From NCBI RefSeq assembly GCF_004137795.1, contig NZ_NWTM01000001.1, positions 744,001-808,000 of the forward strand: a DNA stretch of 64,000 bases, given 5' to 3'. Shown here piece after piece: positions 18,839 through 28,613 of the stretch. Numbering within the stretch: position 1 is the first letter of the stretch; each line of letters opens with the position of its first letter. The translations under genes and the position numbers were made by a program. Under the pieces are notes generated by a model. It was not told where the DNA came from. It did not search any database and saw only the letters and a program-made list of their open reading frames with translations. Source of the DNA: Pectobacterium zantedeschiae (GTDB lineage: Bacteria; Pseudomonadota; Gammaproteobacteria; Enterobacterales; Enterobacteriaceae).

Positions 18839-18890
18839 TTATCCACCGTACGACTCGCGTCGAGAGTGGATAATGTCGCGCTGCTTTTTT
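18839..18890 (+). terminator. Terminator of the pspABC operon
   Basis: A nested hairpin, TTATCCAC / GTGGATAA outside and CGAC / GTCG inside, is followed about 11 nt later by six T. It would stop read-through towards the CDI locus. The rest of 18809-19071 holds no recognisable gene. Confidence 0.55.
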
Positions 18891-19071
18891 CTCCGCAATC
18901 AATGCGGTAGCCTGAATGCGCTTTTTGCAACGATACGCTTTTTAAACGACATGTTTTTCGCGAATTCAGTTAATCAATGCAACGACGCTCATAACGGTAG
19001 CGGGAGTAGGGGGAGGGATAACGGGCGATAAGTTATCCTATTCTTCCTACCGCAGATCACAGTGGCAATCT

Positions 19072-19635
19072 CTATGATCCTATCCCACTGTGCATCGGAT
19101 GCCAGCCATTTCCTTCTTTCGCGCTGTAGCTAACATTCTGTAGAGGGACAAGTTTCCACTGACCATGGCTGTCTTTCACCATCTCGCTGGCCTGCACACG
19201 GCACTGGTAATGTAAGGTATCGGCTTCCAACTGGAACTGATATTTTTTGCCTTTTTCGGGAACAAAGCGAGTGGTAATAAGGCATGAGTATTTACTTTCA
19301 ACATAAACGTTGATAATCGCTGTTTCAACCCCTGGAACTAATGGTGTTTCGTAGTAGTCGATATCGTATTTTTCTCCAGATATTTTTGGCATTCCGCGAT
19401 CCTGGGTGTTTTGTAAAACCCATTCACTGGAACGAATAAGACCGCCAGTGCGTTTGCCGTTTAACGTCTGGTAGATACTTGTCTGTTCGGTATTATCTAC
19501 AATACGTACCCACGGAGAATTATTGCTTTCATTGGGCGGAATGAAAAAAGAGTTGTTTGGCATAATAGAACAGCCTGAAGAGAGGAGTGTTATCATTGCC
19601 AGATTATTTCGCAGTAACTTTTTCACTTGTTTCAT
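19072..19635 (-). CDS. Uncharacterised lipoprotein downstream of the CDI locus
   Basis: The product has 187 residues. The N-terminus carries a lipoprotein signal with lipobox LSSGC (Cys22). The residues after Cys are Ser-Ile, so no inner-membrane retention Asp is present and an outer-membrane location is likely. The rest has beta-strand-like alternation and three further Cys (SKYSC, LHYQC). I do not recognise the family. It lies 135 bp beyond the putative immunity gene in the same direction, across a strong hairpin, so it may be a separate unit or a downstream accessory gene of the CDI operon. The ribosome site is poor (AGGA touches the ATG). Confidence 0.7.
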   Translation of the reverse strand: MKQVKKLLRNNLAMITLLSSGCSIMPNNSFFIPPNESNNSPWVRIVDNTEQTSIYQTLNGKRTGGLIRSSEWVLQNTQDRGMPKISGEKYDIDYYETPLVPGVETAIINVYVESKYSCLITTRFVPEKGKKYQFQLEADTLHYQCRVQASEMVKDSHGQWKLVPLQNVSYSAKEGNGWHPMHSGIGS

Positions 19636-19703
19636 TCCTAATGGGTTTGAAAAGTAATTGGTATTCTACAGTAACGCTGCTCTCAGTTTTTTAAGACTAA
19701 CAG

Positions 19704-19724
19704 CTCCCCACCAAAGGTGGGGAG
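19704..19724 (-). terminator. Strong hairpin after the CDI operon
   Basis: A perfect 9-bp stem (CTCCCCACC / GGTGGGGAG) has a 3-nt loop. No T tract follows directly, so it may be a weak terminator or an mRNA-stabilising structure. Confidence 0.45.
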
Positions 19725-19770
19725 TGCAATATTATAAAGGAGTCATAATTTTAATTAGCGTATTCCGTTA

Positions 19771-20253
19771 TCATTTAATTGGTTGTAAAGAAACCGCTAT
19801 TTCCAGCACTATATCAGAATAGCATTTATCGCCATTGGCTGATGTTCTCTTAAGTTCATCAAGTGCATAAACGATATCCACCCTGGCTCCCGGGCGGAAC
19901 AGCTTCTTATCTTCATCATCGATATGGTGATAAATGCTTTCTTCAATGACAGAACCATCATCCATCAGCAAACTGAAACAGTTATCTACCGGAGATGGAT
20001 CTTGTCCTGCCACATAGGTTCTTGTGATCGTGCCAGATCTGTGCAGCAAACGCATTTTTCCCTGTTCAATGCTATTCCACCACTCGGATGAGCCAAAAAG
20101 ACCATTGGCTCCCTTCAGGCCCATGGCTGGTCTTGATGGATCGAGAGTCAGAGCCTGTGTTAAAGCCACTTGCTCAGGGTCCCCTCTGAGTTCTTCTGAA
20201 AGAAGATAGACAATTTTCATAGGGTGTTTCGAGTTTTCAAGATTTAACAGCAT
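19771..20253 (-). CDS. cdiI: Putative CDI immunity protein
   Basis: The product has 160 residues and is acidic and soluble, with no export signal. By position it is the immunity gene: it begins 12 bp after the cdiA stop, and AGGAA within that gap is its ribosome site, so it should be co-translated with the toxin end. CDI immunity proteins are family-specific and bind the CdiA C-terminal toxin in the cytosol. I do not recognise this family from sequence. A later Met (MKIVYLL, codon 12) lacks a ribosome site, so the first ATG is used. Confidence 0.7.
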   Translation of the reverse strand: MLLNLENSKHPMKIVYLLSEELRGDPEQVALTQALTLDPSRPAMGLKGANGLFGSSEWWNSIEQGKMRLLHRSGTITRTYVAGQDPSPVDNCFSLLMDDGSVIEESIYHHIDDEDKKLFRPGARVDIVYALDELKRTSANGDKCYSDIVLEIAVSLQPIK

Positions 20254-20265
20254 AATGCTTTCCTG

Positions 20266-23200
20266 TTATTTAACCTGTTCAAAATGGACGATGTTTTTAT
20301 TAAAAATCTCCATTCCTTTGCCTTGTCCAAGTTGTGTCGTCATCTGTCCTCCTTCAACCTTGAAGCGAGTATTTGTTTCCATCCATTTACCCGTTTGGGT
20401 GGACATGTTGGGCAATTCTTTAGCTGCGGCACTGTTTGCGGCAATACCAATTTTTTCCAATTCGGAGAAAGTGCCTGATTTAACAGTGATTTTCACGGTT
20501 ATACCATCGTACTTAGAAGAGTATGATAGCACTGGAGAAACTGATGTTTCAGTGGTCGCTGGCATCACCCCTGTTCTTTCAAACTGCCTGAATTGCTCAG
20601 GTGACATCGTCCGATAAACAATTTCATTGCCATGAACATCACGTTGCTGAACGGGACTTAGCGGATTTTTAGCTGTCGTCGCAGGAGTACCAATGGTACC
20701 CGATGTACCCTTACCGCCTGACTGTGTTTTTTGTACGACTTTGTTGAACGCCATACCCGCAGCAAATTTTACAACTTCCTGCGCCGATGCACCATTATCG
20801 TATAAGCTGAGGATCCCATTGACATCAATAGGCGTCATCGCTGAGGTAATGATATCGTTTTTCAGTGCCAGCTCACGGATTTTCTCATCGCTCAGTCCCT
20901 GTGCTTTCCATTCGGCAAGTTGTTCACTGCCCTTAATGGCGGCGACATACGGATTGCCAGCGACGCCCATTGGAGTCCAGTCAATGCCTGTCTGCGTATA
21001 GATGTCACCGATGAATCCAGAGTAATCAGAATCTAGCTGGCCCTGTCGCGCACCATACATCATCGTTCTGGCATAATCTGTTACGAGATAGCCGAACTCA
21101 TCAGCCGTTATTGCCCCAGATTTATACATCGCGACCAGCTTTTCGCCCGCTTCTTTTTCCAATTTACGGTACTCATTGCGGATATCGGTCTGGCATTTAC
21201 CATTAGAGCCACAGGCAGTAAAGCGTTCCTGTAGTTCATCCATACCACCGATACCAGCGGCTTTTAGTTTTTCATACAGCGCGCGGCCTTCTTTACTCAG
21301 TTTCTCAACGCCGTACTTATTGGACAGCAGGTTATAATCAACTGCATTTTTACCTGCATCATGTCCTGCTACCGCGCCTGCAGAAGAATCGCTCGCCAGA
21401 CCTGCCGCCATGGTTGCTGCCAGAGATGCCAGATTACTGACTTTCGCCCGTTCATCATCAGTAAGTGACTCAACCGTTCTGTTTGGATAGAGATAGTCGA
21501 CGATAGCGCGTGCCGCCAGTTCACCTCCCGCCGCACCGACTGCACCCGCAGTGGCGTTTGAACCAGAAAGTTCGGCCACCACGCCGCCAACGATGGCGTG
21601 ACCAATGGCATTTGCCGCGATCTGCCCGGCGGTTGGATTGTCACTATTTTGCAGGGTTAAATCGCGCACCGTGCTCGACAGATAAGGCGCGGCGCCCTGA
21701 GCCAGCGCTTTCAGTGGATCACCACCTGCCAGCGCAGTGATGGCTGCTGCGGCGGCACGAATACCTTTATTCAGCTCGCCACCCGCTTTATATTGATCGT
21801 TGATGTCCTTATACGCGGCGGTATTTTGTACACGGGCCCAGTATTCCTGACGTGTCTCCTTGGTCTCATCCCACTCACCAGCCGCTTTAATTCCTGCGTT
21901 ATTCGCCATAATCTGGCCCTGGCTCAGGGTGATATCCACGCCCTGATTAACAACGTCGCCAATCAACCGCAACTGGCTCAGACGCTGCTGTTCCTTTGCC
22001 TTATCAAAGATTGGGCTGATGCTTTGATTCGCATGCTCAACATCGCGGCTCAGTTCGCTGACATCCTGCTGCTGGTTCGCCTGGTCACGGATAATCAGCG
22101 ATCCCGGCGAAACGGCGGCATAAGTCGTACCGGAAGCATTCCCATCGCTGCCATCCGCTCCCAGACCATTGGCCGCCAGATTCTGTACGGCATTTTTCAG
22201 CAGGTCCTGTGCGCCCAGCCCACCAGTGCTGATACCGACGCTGCTGTGCGACACATCAAACTCGGCACTGTTGTCGATATTGCTGAAGCCCAGCGTACCA
22301 GTGCTGAGGCGGTTTTTATCTTCGCTGGCGGTGCTGCCAATCACTGCGCCATCCAGTTGCGTGTGGTTGCCGACGGTGATATCGAATCCGCCGTCACCGG
22401 CGAAGATACCGGTCTGCTCCTGCACACTGTTATAGGTGCTGTGGATCTTATCTTTTGCCACGCTGGCGCTGACGCTGCCAGTCATGCTGCCAAAGGTAAA
22501 GCTGGCACCCGCTGAACTGTTCTTCTGCTTCGAGTCGTAGTTATTGACGTCCTGCTCACTCTGCAGCGTCAGGTCACGGCCGACATTCGCCACCACCTTG
22601 TCGGCGCTCAGCTGTGCGCCACGCAGGGTAGTGTCACGCCCGCTGTTAACTGTCAGCTTATTACCGGCGTCGACGGTGGTTTCGGTATGCGTCAGGCCAT
22701 CGCCATTTTCGTTACCGGAACCTTTACTGGCGTTAGCAAATACGCTGATCCCCGCGCCGCCCTGACCAGCGCCGATGCTGACGCCCACGCCACCGCCGCT
22801 GCTGCTGTTTTTACCGGTCTGCAGTTGGGTATTCTGCGCCGACAGCAGGTTGATATCGCGGTTCGCCGACAGCAGCACATCGTTGCCTGCTTTCAACTGG
22901 CTGCCGCCGATGGTTAGATCGCCATCGGCGCCATTCTCTGAACCAGTCGCCACCAGGTTGATATTGTTGCCCGCCTGCACGGTACTGCCGGAAGCGTTAA
23001 CCGCTTCGCTGTGGCTCTCGCTCTTCGACTTCGAGGTGCTCAGCGACAGGCTGACGCCAATGGCATTCTGATCCGCGGTATTCTGCGAAGCCAGCACCGC
23101 GGCCTGGGCTGCCTGTATGCCCGCCAGACCGGTTTTCAGCTTTTGCAGTGACGCCATACGACTATCTTGTTGCTCATCTGCGGCTTTTGCGCTGGTGTAA

Positions 23201-26200
23201 GCGGTATTAATCGCGCTGCCGATAGCGCCGGACAGCGCCAGCGTCAGACCCGTCTGTTTACGCTCGTAAGTGGTGTCGGTGGTGCTCTGGTTATTCGCAG
23301 CATCAATGGTGATATTGTTCGCCACCATATTGATGTCGTTACCGGCGATCACATCAGAGCCCTGCACGGCAATATTATTGCCCGCCACCAGACTGGTATC
23401 GCCATCGACGCTGCCCAGCATGCTGTTGTTGTGGGTCAGCGCCGCAGTATCGGAGGTTGAACTCTCCTTAATCGAACCAACAAAGAAGCCAATGCCGCCG
23501 CTACTCATCAGGCCCGACTTGGTGGTTTTCTTCATCGACCAGCTGTCGCGGCTCTCTTCCGCCGCCGTGACATTGAGGTCATTACCGGCACGCAGCGCCA
23601 GATCCCGATCCGCCGCCACATCGCTGCCGGTGATATTCAGGTTGTTACCCGCAGTGACGGAGATATTCTCCCCGCCCAGACTGCTGCCGTTTGCCAGCGT
23701 GGTATCGTAACCGGCACGGGTGGTGGTGGTACGTTTCGACAGGAAGCCGGAGCCTTTCACCTTCGAATTCATATCCAGATATTCCTGGCTGCTGGCGCTG
23801 CCGAGGTTGATATCATTGGTGGCGGTCAGCGCAAGCTGCCGATCGGCATTCAGTTTCGCTGCTTGGGCGTTAATATTATTGCCGGCATTCAGCGAGATAT
23901 TGCCGTCACTGGTGACTTCACTGCCCTGTACCTGGGTCAGCGTCTGTGTGACGTGGTTATCTTTATCCCACACCACTTTGTCGCTGCTGCCGGTGGTGAC
24001 GGTGGTCATATTGATATCGCGGCTAGCAGCGATCTGCGTCTGACTGTTTTCACCGGAGCTGACCACCTGCGCGGCCTGAAGATTGACATCACGGCCTGCC
24101 TGCAGCAGCAGTTTGCCATCGTCACCCTGCACATACATGCCTGCCACTCGGTCGATATTGTCGCGGCTAAAGCGGTTACTGCCGTTCTGACTTTCCGCGT
24201 GGTTAGTCTCGCTGACAACGGTGATATCACGTCCGGCTTGCGCCAGCAGGGTATCGGTGGCTCGCACCGTACCGCCGGTGTCAGTGATATCGTTGGTCGC
24301 CTGCAGCGACACGGATTTACCAGCAATAATGCCGCCGACGTTAATGATATCGTCGCCGGAAACGCTGACCAACTGTGTGGCGCTGATACGTCCGCTGTTC
24401 AGCATGCCGCCGCTGACGCCAATGCTGACGTTCTTACCGGCCAGCAATGCACCGCTACCGTCCATATCGCCTTGCTGCACCTGTGCATACACCTGCGGTA
24501 CCAGCACGTTCTGGGTGGTGCCATCCGGCATCTTCACATCCTGCGCCACCAGCCACACCATATCCTGGGTGATCTGTTTCATCTGTTCGGCGGTGAGCGC
24601 CACGCCCGGCACCAGGTTGAATTTCTTCGCGAAGCTGACGCCCGATTCCATCAGGCCCTTATACTGCTCTTCATCGCTGGTGTAGTCGGCGAGATAGCGC
24701 TGGCCGACCAGCTCAACGATCTGCTCGCGCACCAGACGTTGCTCATAGAAACCATCGCCGAGGCGTTTTTGCGTGATCGATGGGTCGGTCTGCAACTGGC
24801 TCAGCATATAGTCGGAGCTCAGCCAGGTTTTCTGATTGGTGAAGCGCGGATCGGTTTCGATCAGATAGCTGCTGGTGGCATCCGGCAGGGTGGTGAACAG
24901 ACTACCGGTTGGCAGGGAAGCATCCGGTGTCATCGAACGAATGACATCGGTGTTCTGTCCGGCCACTTCCACGCGCTGCGCGGCATACTCAGCCAGCGAT
25001 GGTGCGCTGCTGGTTGCCTGAGTATTCTCCTTCATTACGCTCGGGCTGAGGCTGATGGACTGAATTTCCGTTGGTGGCGTATATGCCGAAGCGCGTGCTT
25101 TCTGGCTGTCTTTGCCTTTTTTATGGATACGATCCCATTCGATGACCTGACCGACTTTTTCCGTCAGCTTCTGGCCAGTGACTTCGGCATTCACCAGTTC
25201 CTTCACTGCCGTCAGCAGGGTGCCACCGGCAACAATCTGGCTCTTGTCGTTCAGCAGCTTATCGCCGGAGAGTGAAATCTGACCGCCCGCGATAATTTTC
25301 GCCGGGTCGCTCTGGGTGATCTGCTCTTCGCTGATGGTCTTGGTATAGCTGTACTGGTAGTAATGGTCGCGACCACACACCACGCCTGCGATACAGATAT
25401 GGCGCACTTCATCTTTGTAGAAGCTGATGTTGTAGTCGTCAGGGCTGTAGTGGACGCCATTATTCAGGCTCACCACCATGTACTCCTCTTTCTGCTGCTG
25501 GGACAACTGCACCATACGGGTGACGAAGTTGTCATTGATATTGTTCAACGCGGTGAAGCTCAGTGCCATATTGCCCACAGATTCGATAGTCGAACTGTGG
25601 TTGTTAATTTCGCCTGCCTTGCCGGTCGCCAGCGCGTCCGCATCCAGCGCGCCGCCGATGGCCATATCACTATCGCTGTAGATCAGGGAGTGGTCGCGGT
25701 TATTCAGCGTACCGATGCCCAGATCCAGACGCTGACGCGCCGCGATGGTGGCGCTGCTGTTATTTTCCGCCAGGTTATTCAGCGTCGCCGCACCGATCGC
25801 CAGACCGTCGCCATAAATACGGCCGGTGCCGATATTGTTGACGGTGCTAGCGTTGATTCGGGTCAGCACGCCGTCGATCAGGCCGCGGTTGCTCAGCGTA
25901 TCGCTGGCGTTCAGCGTGGTTTGCTGGGAACTCAGTTCGCCAGTGGCCTGGTTGTCGATGTTGCCGGCCTGCACATTCAGCTTACCACCGGCGCCAAGCA
26001 GCGCCGTGTTGATCAGTCTGTTGTTGACATTCAGGGTCAGATCGCCGTTCGCCAGCGTTTTGCCGGTATTGCTGAAGCCGTCGGCGAAGCTGAGATCCAT
26101 ATCGCCAAGCGACAGAATTTCACCGCTGCCATTAATCTCGCGACCGCGGAAGGTCAACTGCTGACCCGCCACCAGACGGCCACCTTCATTGCTGATACGC

Positions 26201-28059
26201 AGATCGCTGCTGGTGGCTGCGACGCGGGCGAGGGCGCTGCTGTTTTGCTGATCGAGCGTCAACTGCTTATTGGCGGAGATCTGTCCCTGATTGTTATTCA
26301 GCACCGGAGTGGCGATCGCCAGATCGCTGGCGGCGGCCAGTGTACCGTTCTGGTTATTCAGTTCACTGCTGGCGGCAACATCCAGCGAGCCGGAACCGGC
26401 CGCCATAATGGTGCCACCTTGGTTATTCAGGCTGGTGCCCTGTACGCTGAATTTTTTGGCATTGGCGGCGATGCGGCCATTCTGGTTATCAATGCTGTTA
26501 ATGCTGAGTTGCAGATCGTTGTCGCCGCTCTGTAGTAACTGGCCACCGCGGTTACTGATAACCGGCGTGCTGACCTGCAGCGTATTGGCGTTAATCACGC
26601 CGCGATCGTTGCTGAGTTTACCGGTGGAGGAGAGTTTCAAATCGCCGCTCGCCAGCATCTGCGCGTCGTCGGTGATGATATCGCTACTGCTGGTCAGAGT
26701 GACGTGATGCGCGGCGGTATCGCTGCCGCTGAGATCGATCTGGCTGGCGCTGGCGTTCAGATCGCCACCGGCCAGCGCCTGACCCTGGCTGGTCAGTTTA
26801 CCGTTGCTGGCGAGTGTCAGATTGCCGCTGTCGGCCAGGGTGCCATCGGTTTTCATCCCGGCGGCAATGGCCGCGCCTTTGCTGTTGCGGATGCTGGTGC
26901 CGCGCACACGGGTGTTGCCTTTGGCGGCGATGAGGCCGGTATTCGTCACCTCGTCGCTGGCGGTAGTACTCTGATCGCGCTGGGCAAACAGGGTGCCGCT
27001 GTTGTTAACTTTTTTACCGCCCAGCAGCAGATCCTGACCGGCATTGACCGTACCGCTGTTGACGATATCGCCATTGGCGTTAATGGTGATGTCACCCGCC
27101 TGACTGCCAAGCGTCCCTTTGTTGCTGACGCCGACCCCTTGCTCGGTCGCTACTAGGCGGATTTTACCGGCATACATGCCGCCCAACTGGGCGACGTCAA
27201 TCGCCAGCGTCGGCTTGACGTCACTGCTGTCCGTCGCGCCGCTGGCTGTGGCCGTGCTGTTATCGGCGGCCACCTCGTTTTTACCGGTGGTGACGGCCAC
27301 ATCTTTCGCCCAGATACCAGCATTGACCTTCACGGTGCGGGCAATCAGGTCGGTGTAATCCTGACGGCTGCTGTCCATGCCAGCGCCTTCCACCACGATT
27401 TCACCCTTGCCCACGCGGTAACCGCGCAGTTCACCGTTGGTCATCTGCGGCGTACCGGTGGTCAGAGTGGCGCGGTTGGCGTTAATAAAGCCACAGCCGT
27501 CGCAACTGATGCCCGCTGGGTTGGCGATGACCACCTGCGCCTTACGGCCTGCCACTTCGACATAGCCGTTCAGCTTGCTCGGGTCACGCGAGTTGACCTC
27601 GTTAAGAATAATTTTGGCTTCGCCTTTCGCCAGCCATGGGTTACCCGCCACCCAGCCACCCTGCTGGGTTTGTACCTGTTTGTGTGAGTTATTAAGAATC
27701 GCGCCTTTGTTATCGACGTCAAACTGGGTGTATTTGTTATGCGAAACGCCACCGGCGCTCGGCGTCTGGATATTAACCTGCGGCGTGCCGTTGGCGCTCT
27801 GCATCACATTCGGCTGCTGGCCGCCCGGGGCGCTCTTGTCGGCGACAATTCCGGCCGCCAGCGCCTGTGGCGCGAGCGTGATCAGGCCGAGTGCGGCCAT
27901 GGTCAGGAAGGCGGTGGGCTTCATGCGGCCAATCAGCTGGCTCAGCGTATGGCCGACGCCGTTTGCGCCGCTTTTACCCTGGCCGTGGTTGATTTCTGAC
28001 ACCACCATTAACAGGCCGCGAGCTTTGTTGAAAATGATGCGATAGAGGTTCTTATTCAC
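20266..28059 (-). CDS. cdiA: CdiA/HecA-type contact-dependent inhibition exoprotein
   Basis: The product has 2597 residues. It is the secreted filament of a two-partner system that delivers a C-terminal toxin into neighbouring cells. The GTG start has AGGGA 9 bp upstream. Domains in order: an extended signal peptide (NKNLYRIIFNKARG, cleavage near 69), a TPS secretion domain (about 80-330; NPAGI in place of NPNGI), N-terminal haemagglutinin repeats, a central receptor-binding-type region (about 1000-1250; KRLGDGFYEQRLVREQIVEL), C-terminal FHA-2 repeats, and a pretoxin region ending in AVDYN (2239-2243) where VENN is usual. The variable C-terminus is about 354 residues. Its last 125 (from EIVYRTMSPEQF) look like a separate toxin domain that I cannot assign; an ADP-ribosyltransferase-like fold is possible. 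The relatives HecA and CdiA of soft-rot bacteria act in adhesion and competition. Confidence 0.93.
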   Translation of the reverse strand: MNKNLYRIIFNKARGLLMVVSEINHGQGKSGANGVGHTLSQLIGRMKPTAFLTMAALGLITLAPQALAAGIVADKSAPGGQQPNVMQSANGTPQVNIQTPSAGGVSHNKYTQFDVDNKGAILNNSHKQVQTQQGGWVAGNPWLAKGEAKIILNEVNSRDPSKLNGYVEVAGRKAQVVIANPAGISCDGCGFINANRATLTTGTPQMTNGELRGYRVGKGEIVVEGAGMDSSRQDYTDLIARTVKVNAGIWAKDVAVTTGKNEVAADNSTATASGATDSSDVKPTLAIDVAQLGGMYAGKIRLVATEQGVGVSNKGTLGSQAGDITINANGDIVNSGTVNAGQDLLLGGKKVNNSGTLFAQRDQSTTASDEVTNTGLIAAKGNTRVRGTSIRNSKGAAIAAGMKTDGTLADSGNLTLASNGKLTSQGQALAGGDLNASASQIDLSGSDTAAHHVTLTSSSDIITDDAQMLASGDLKLSSTGKLSNDRGVINANTLQVSTPVISNRGGQLLQSGDNDLQLSINSIDNQNGRIAANAKKFSVQGTSLNNQGGTIMAAGSGSLDVAASSELNNQNGTLAAASDLAIATPVLNNNQGQISANKQLTLDQQNSSALARVAATSSDLRISNEGGRLVAGQQLTFRGREINGSGEILSLGDMDLSFADGFSNTGKTLANGDLTLNVNNRLINTALLGAGGKLNVQAGNIDNQATGELSSQQTTLNASDTLSNRGLIDGVLTRINASTVNNIGTGRIYGDGLAIGAATLNNLAENNSSATIAARQRLDLGIGTLNNRDHSLIYSDSDMAIGGALDADALATGKAGEINNHSSTIESVGNMALSFTALNNINDNFVTRMVQLSQQQKEEYMVVSLNNGVHYSPDDYNISFYKDEVRHICIAGVVCGRDHYYQYSYTKTISEEQITQSDPAKIIAGGQISLSGDKLLNDKSQIVAGGTLLTAVKELVNAEVTGQKLTEKVGQVIEWDRIHKKGKDSQKARASAYTPPTEIQSISLSPSVMKENTQATSSAPSLAEYAAQRVEVAGQNTDVIRSMTPDASLPTGSLFTTLPDATSSYLIETDPRFTNQKTWLSSDYMLSQLQTDPSITQKRLGDGFYEQRLVREQIVELVGQRYLADYTSDEEQYKGLMESGVSFAKKFNLVPGVALTAEQMKQITQDMVWLVAQDVKMPDGTTQNVLVPQVYAQVQQGDMDGSGALLAGKNVSIGVSGGMLNSGRISATQLVSVSGDDIINVGGIIAGKSVSLQATNDITDTGGTVRATDTLLAQAGRDITVVSETNHAESQNGSNRFSRDNIDRVAGMYVQGDDGKLLLQAGRDVNLQAAQVVSSGENSQTQIAASRDINMTTVTTGSSDKVVWDKDNHVTQTLTQVQGSEVTSDGNISLNAGNNINAQAAKLNADRQLALTATNDINLGSASSQEYLDMNSKVKGSGFLSKRTTTTRAGYDTTLANGSSLGGENISVTAGNNLNITGSDVAADRDLALRAGNDLNVTAAEESRDSWSMKKTTKSGLMSSGGIGFFVGSIKESSTSDTAALTHNNSMLGSVDGDTSLVAGNNIAVQGSDVIAGNDINMVANNITIDAANNQSTTDTTYERKQTGLTLALSGAIGSAINTAYTSAKAADEQQDSRMASLQKLKTGLAGIQAAQAAVLASQNTADQNAIGVSLSLSTSKSKSESHSEAVNASGSTVQAGNNINLVATGSENGADGDLTIGGSQLKAGNDVLLSANRDINLLSAQNTQLQTGKNSSSGGGVGVSIGAGQGGAGISVFANASKGSGNENGDGLTHTETTVDAGNKLTVNSGRDTTLRGAQLSADKVVANVGRDLTLQSEQDVNNYDSKQKNSSAGASFTFGSMTGSVSASVAKDKIHSTYNSVQEQTGIFAGDGGFDITVGNHTQLDGAVIGSTASEDKNRLSTGTLGFSNIDNSAEFDVSHSSVGISTGGLGAQDLLKNAVQNLAANGLGADGSDGNASGTTYAAVSPGSLIIRDQANQQQDVSELSRDVEHANQSISPIFDKAKEQQRLSQLRLIGDVVNQGVDITLSQGQIMANNAGIKAAGEWDETKETRQEYWARVQNTAAYKDINDQYKAGGELNKGIRAAAAAITALAGGDPLKALAQGAAPYLSSTVRDLTLQNSDNPTAGQIAANAIGHAIVGGVVAELSGSNATAGAVGAAGGELAARAIVDYLYPNRTVESLTDDERAKVSNLASLAATMAAGLASDSSAGAVAGHDAGKNAVDYNLLSNKYGVEKLSKEGRALYEKLKAAGIGGMDELQERFTACGSNGKCQTDIRNEYRKLEKEAGEKLVAMYKSGAITADEFGYLVTDYARTMMYGARQGQLDSDYSGFIGDIYTQTGIDWTPMGVAGNPYVAAIKGSEQLAEWKAQGLSDEKIRELALKNDIITSAMTPIDVNGILSLYDNGASAQEVVKFAAGMAFNKVVQKTQSGGKGTSGTIGTPATTAKNPLSPVQQRDVHGNEIVYRTMSPEQFRQFERTGVMPATTETSVSPVLSYSSKYDGITVKITVKSGTFSELEKIGIAANSAAAKELPNMSTQTGKWMETNTRFKVEGGQMTTQLGQGKGMEIFNKNIVHFEQVK

Positions 28060-28086
28060 GAAAAGTTATCCCTGCTAAAAGTGATG

Positions 28087-28602
28087 TTAAGCAATCAGCG
28101 GCGTGTTCTGCTGCCAGAGTCTGAATTGTTGCTGGGTGACGTCATCGCCACGGAACTGCAGTACCCGTTGTCCGCGTTCCGCCCCTTTGTGGTACAGCGC
28201 ACGGCCACATAAGTGGGGAAACAGCGTGCCGCCGACGATACGACGAAATACCTGCTGATCGCCGAATGGCGCGACCCAGTCGCGGAACCACAGGCGGTTG
28301 CCGCTGGTCCAGTCCTGCGGCTGCACCAGGATGCCGGGGCCGGTGAGGTAGCGCTGTTCCGCTTCTTCGTCCATCCACGCCCAACTGAGAAAAAACATGG
28401 GCTTGTCATCGCGGCTGGCAATAACAAACTGCTGATGTTTGATGGCGGGCAGCAGCAGCGTCGGCAGCACACTGAGCGGAATATCGCGGTGCTGTTCCGA
28501 ATGCATCCACAGCCAGATAGCCGCGCCAAGCGCTTCCGCTTCGCTGAACTGACCGCCTAGCAGCGGGGCGGTTAACTGATAGCCATTAACAGGAATCTTC
28601 AT
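28087..28602 (-). CDS. cdiC: HlyC/RtxC-type toxin-activating lysine acyltransferase of the CDI locus
   Basis: The product has 171 residues. It belongs to the family that transfers a fatty acyl group from acyl-ACP to internal lysines of an exported toxin, as HlyC does for HlyA. The catalytic His lies in MHSEQHRDIPLS and the catalytic Asp in FRDWVAPFGD; both are conserved, and LPAIKHQQ and DWTSGNRLWF are also typical. The ATG at 28602 is preferred over the in-frame 28626 start because AAGGAGG lies 6 bp before it, overlapping the cdiB stop. Its position between cdiB and cdiA in one operon implies that CdiA is its substrate and is acylated before export. This is inference from context. Confidence 0.85.
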   Translation of the reverse strand: MKIPVNGYQLTAPLLGGQFSEAEALGAAIWLWMHSEQHRDIPLSVLPTLLLPAIKHQQFVIASRDDKPMFFLSWAWMDEEAEQRYLTGPGILVQPQDWTSGNRLWFRDWVAPFGDQQVFRRIVGGTLFPHLCGRALYHKGAERGQRVLQFRGDDVTQQQFRLWQQNTPLIA

Positions 28603-28613
28603 CACGCGCCTCC

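Noticed and set aside
23863-25275. Long open frame (470 codons) on the plus strand inside cdiA, with others at 25363-26535 and 21793-22515
   Set aside because: They lie antisense to the repeat-rich cdiA gene, have no ribosome sites and encode His/Val/Ala-rich low-complexity chains. They are a by-product of the biased cdiA sequence.
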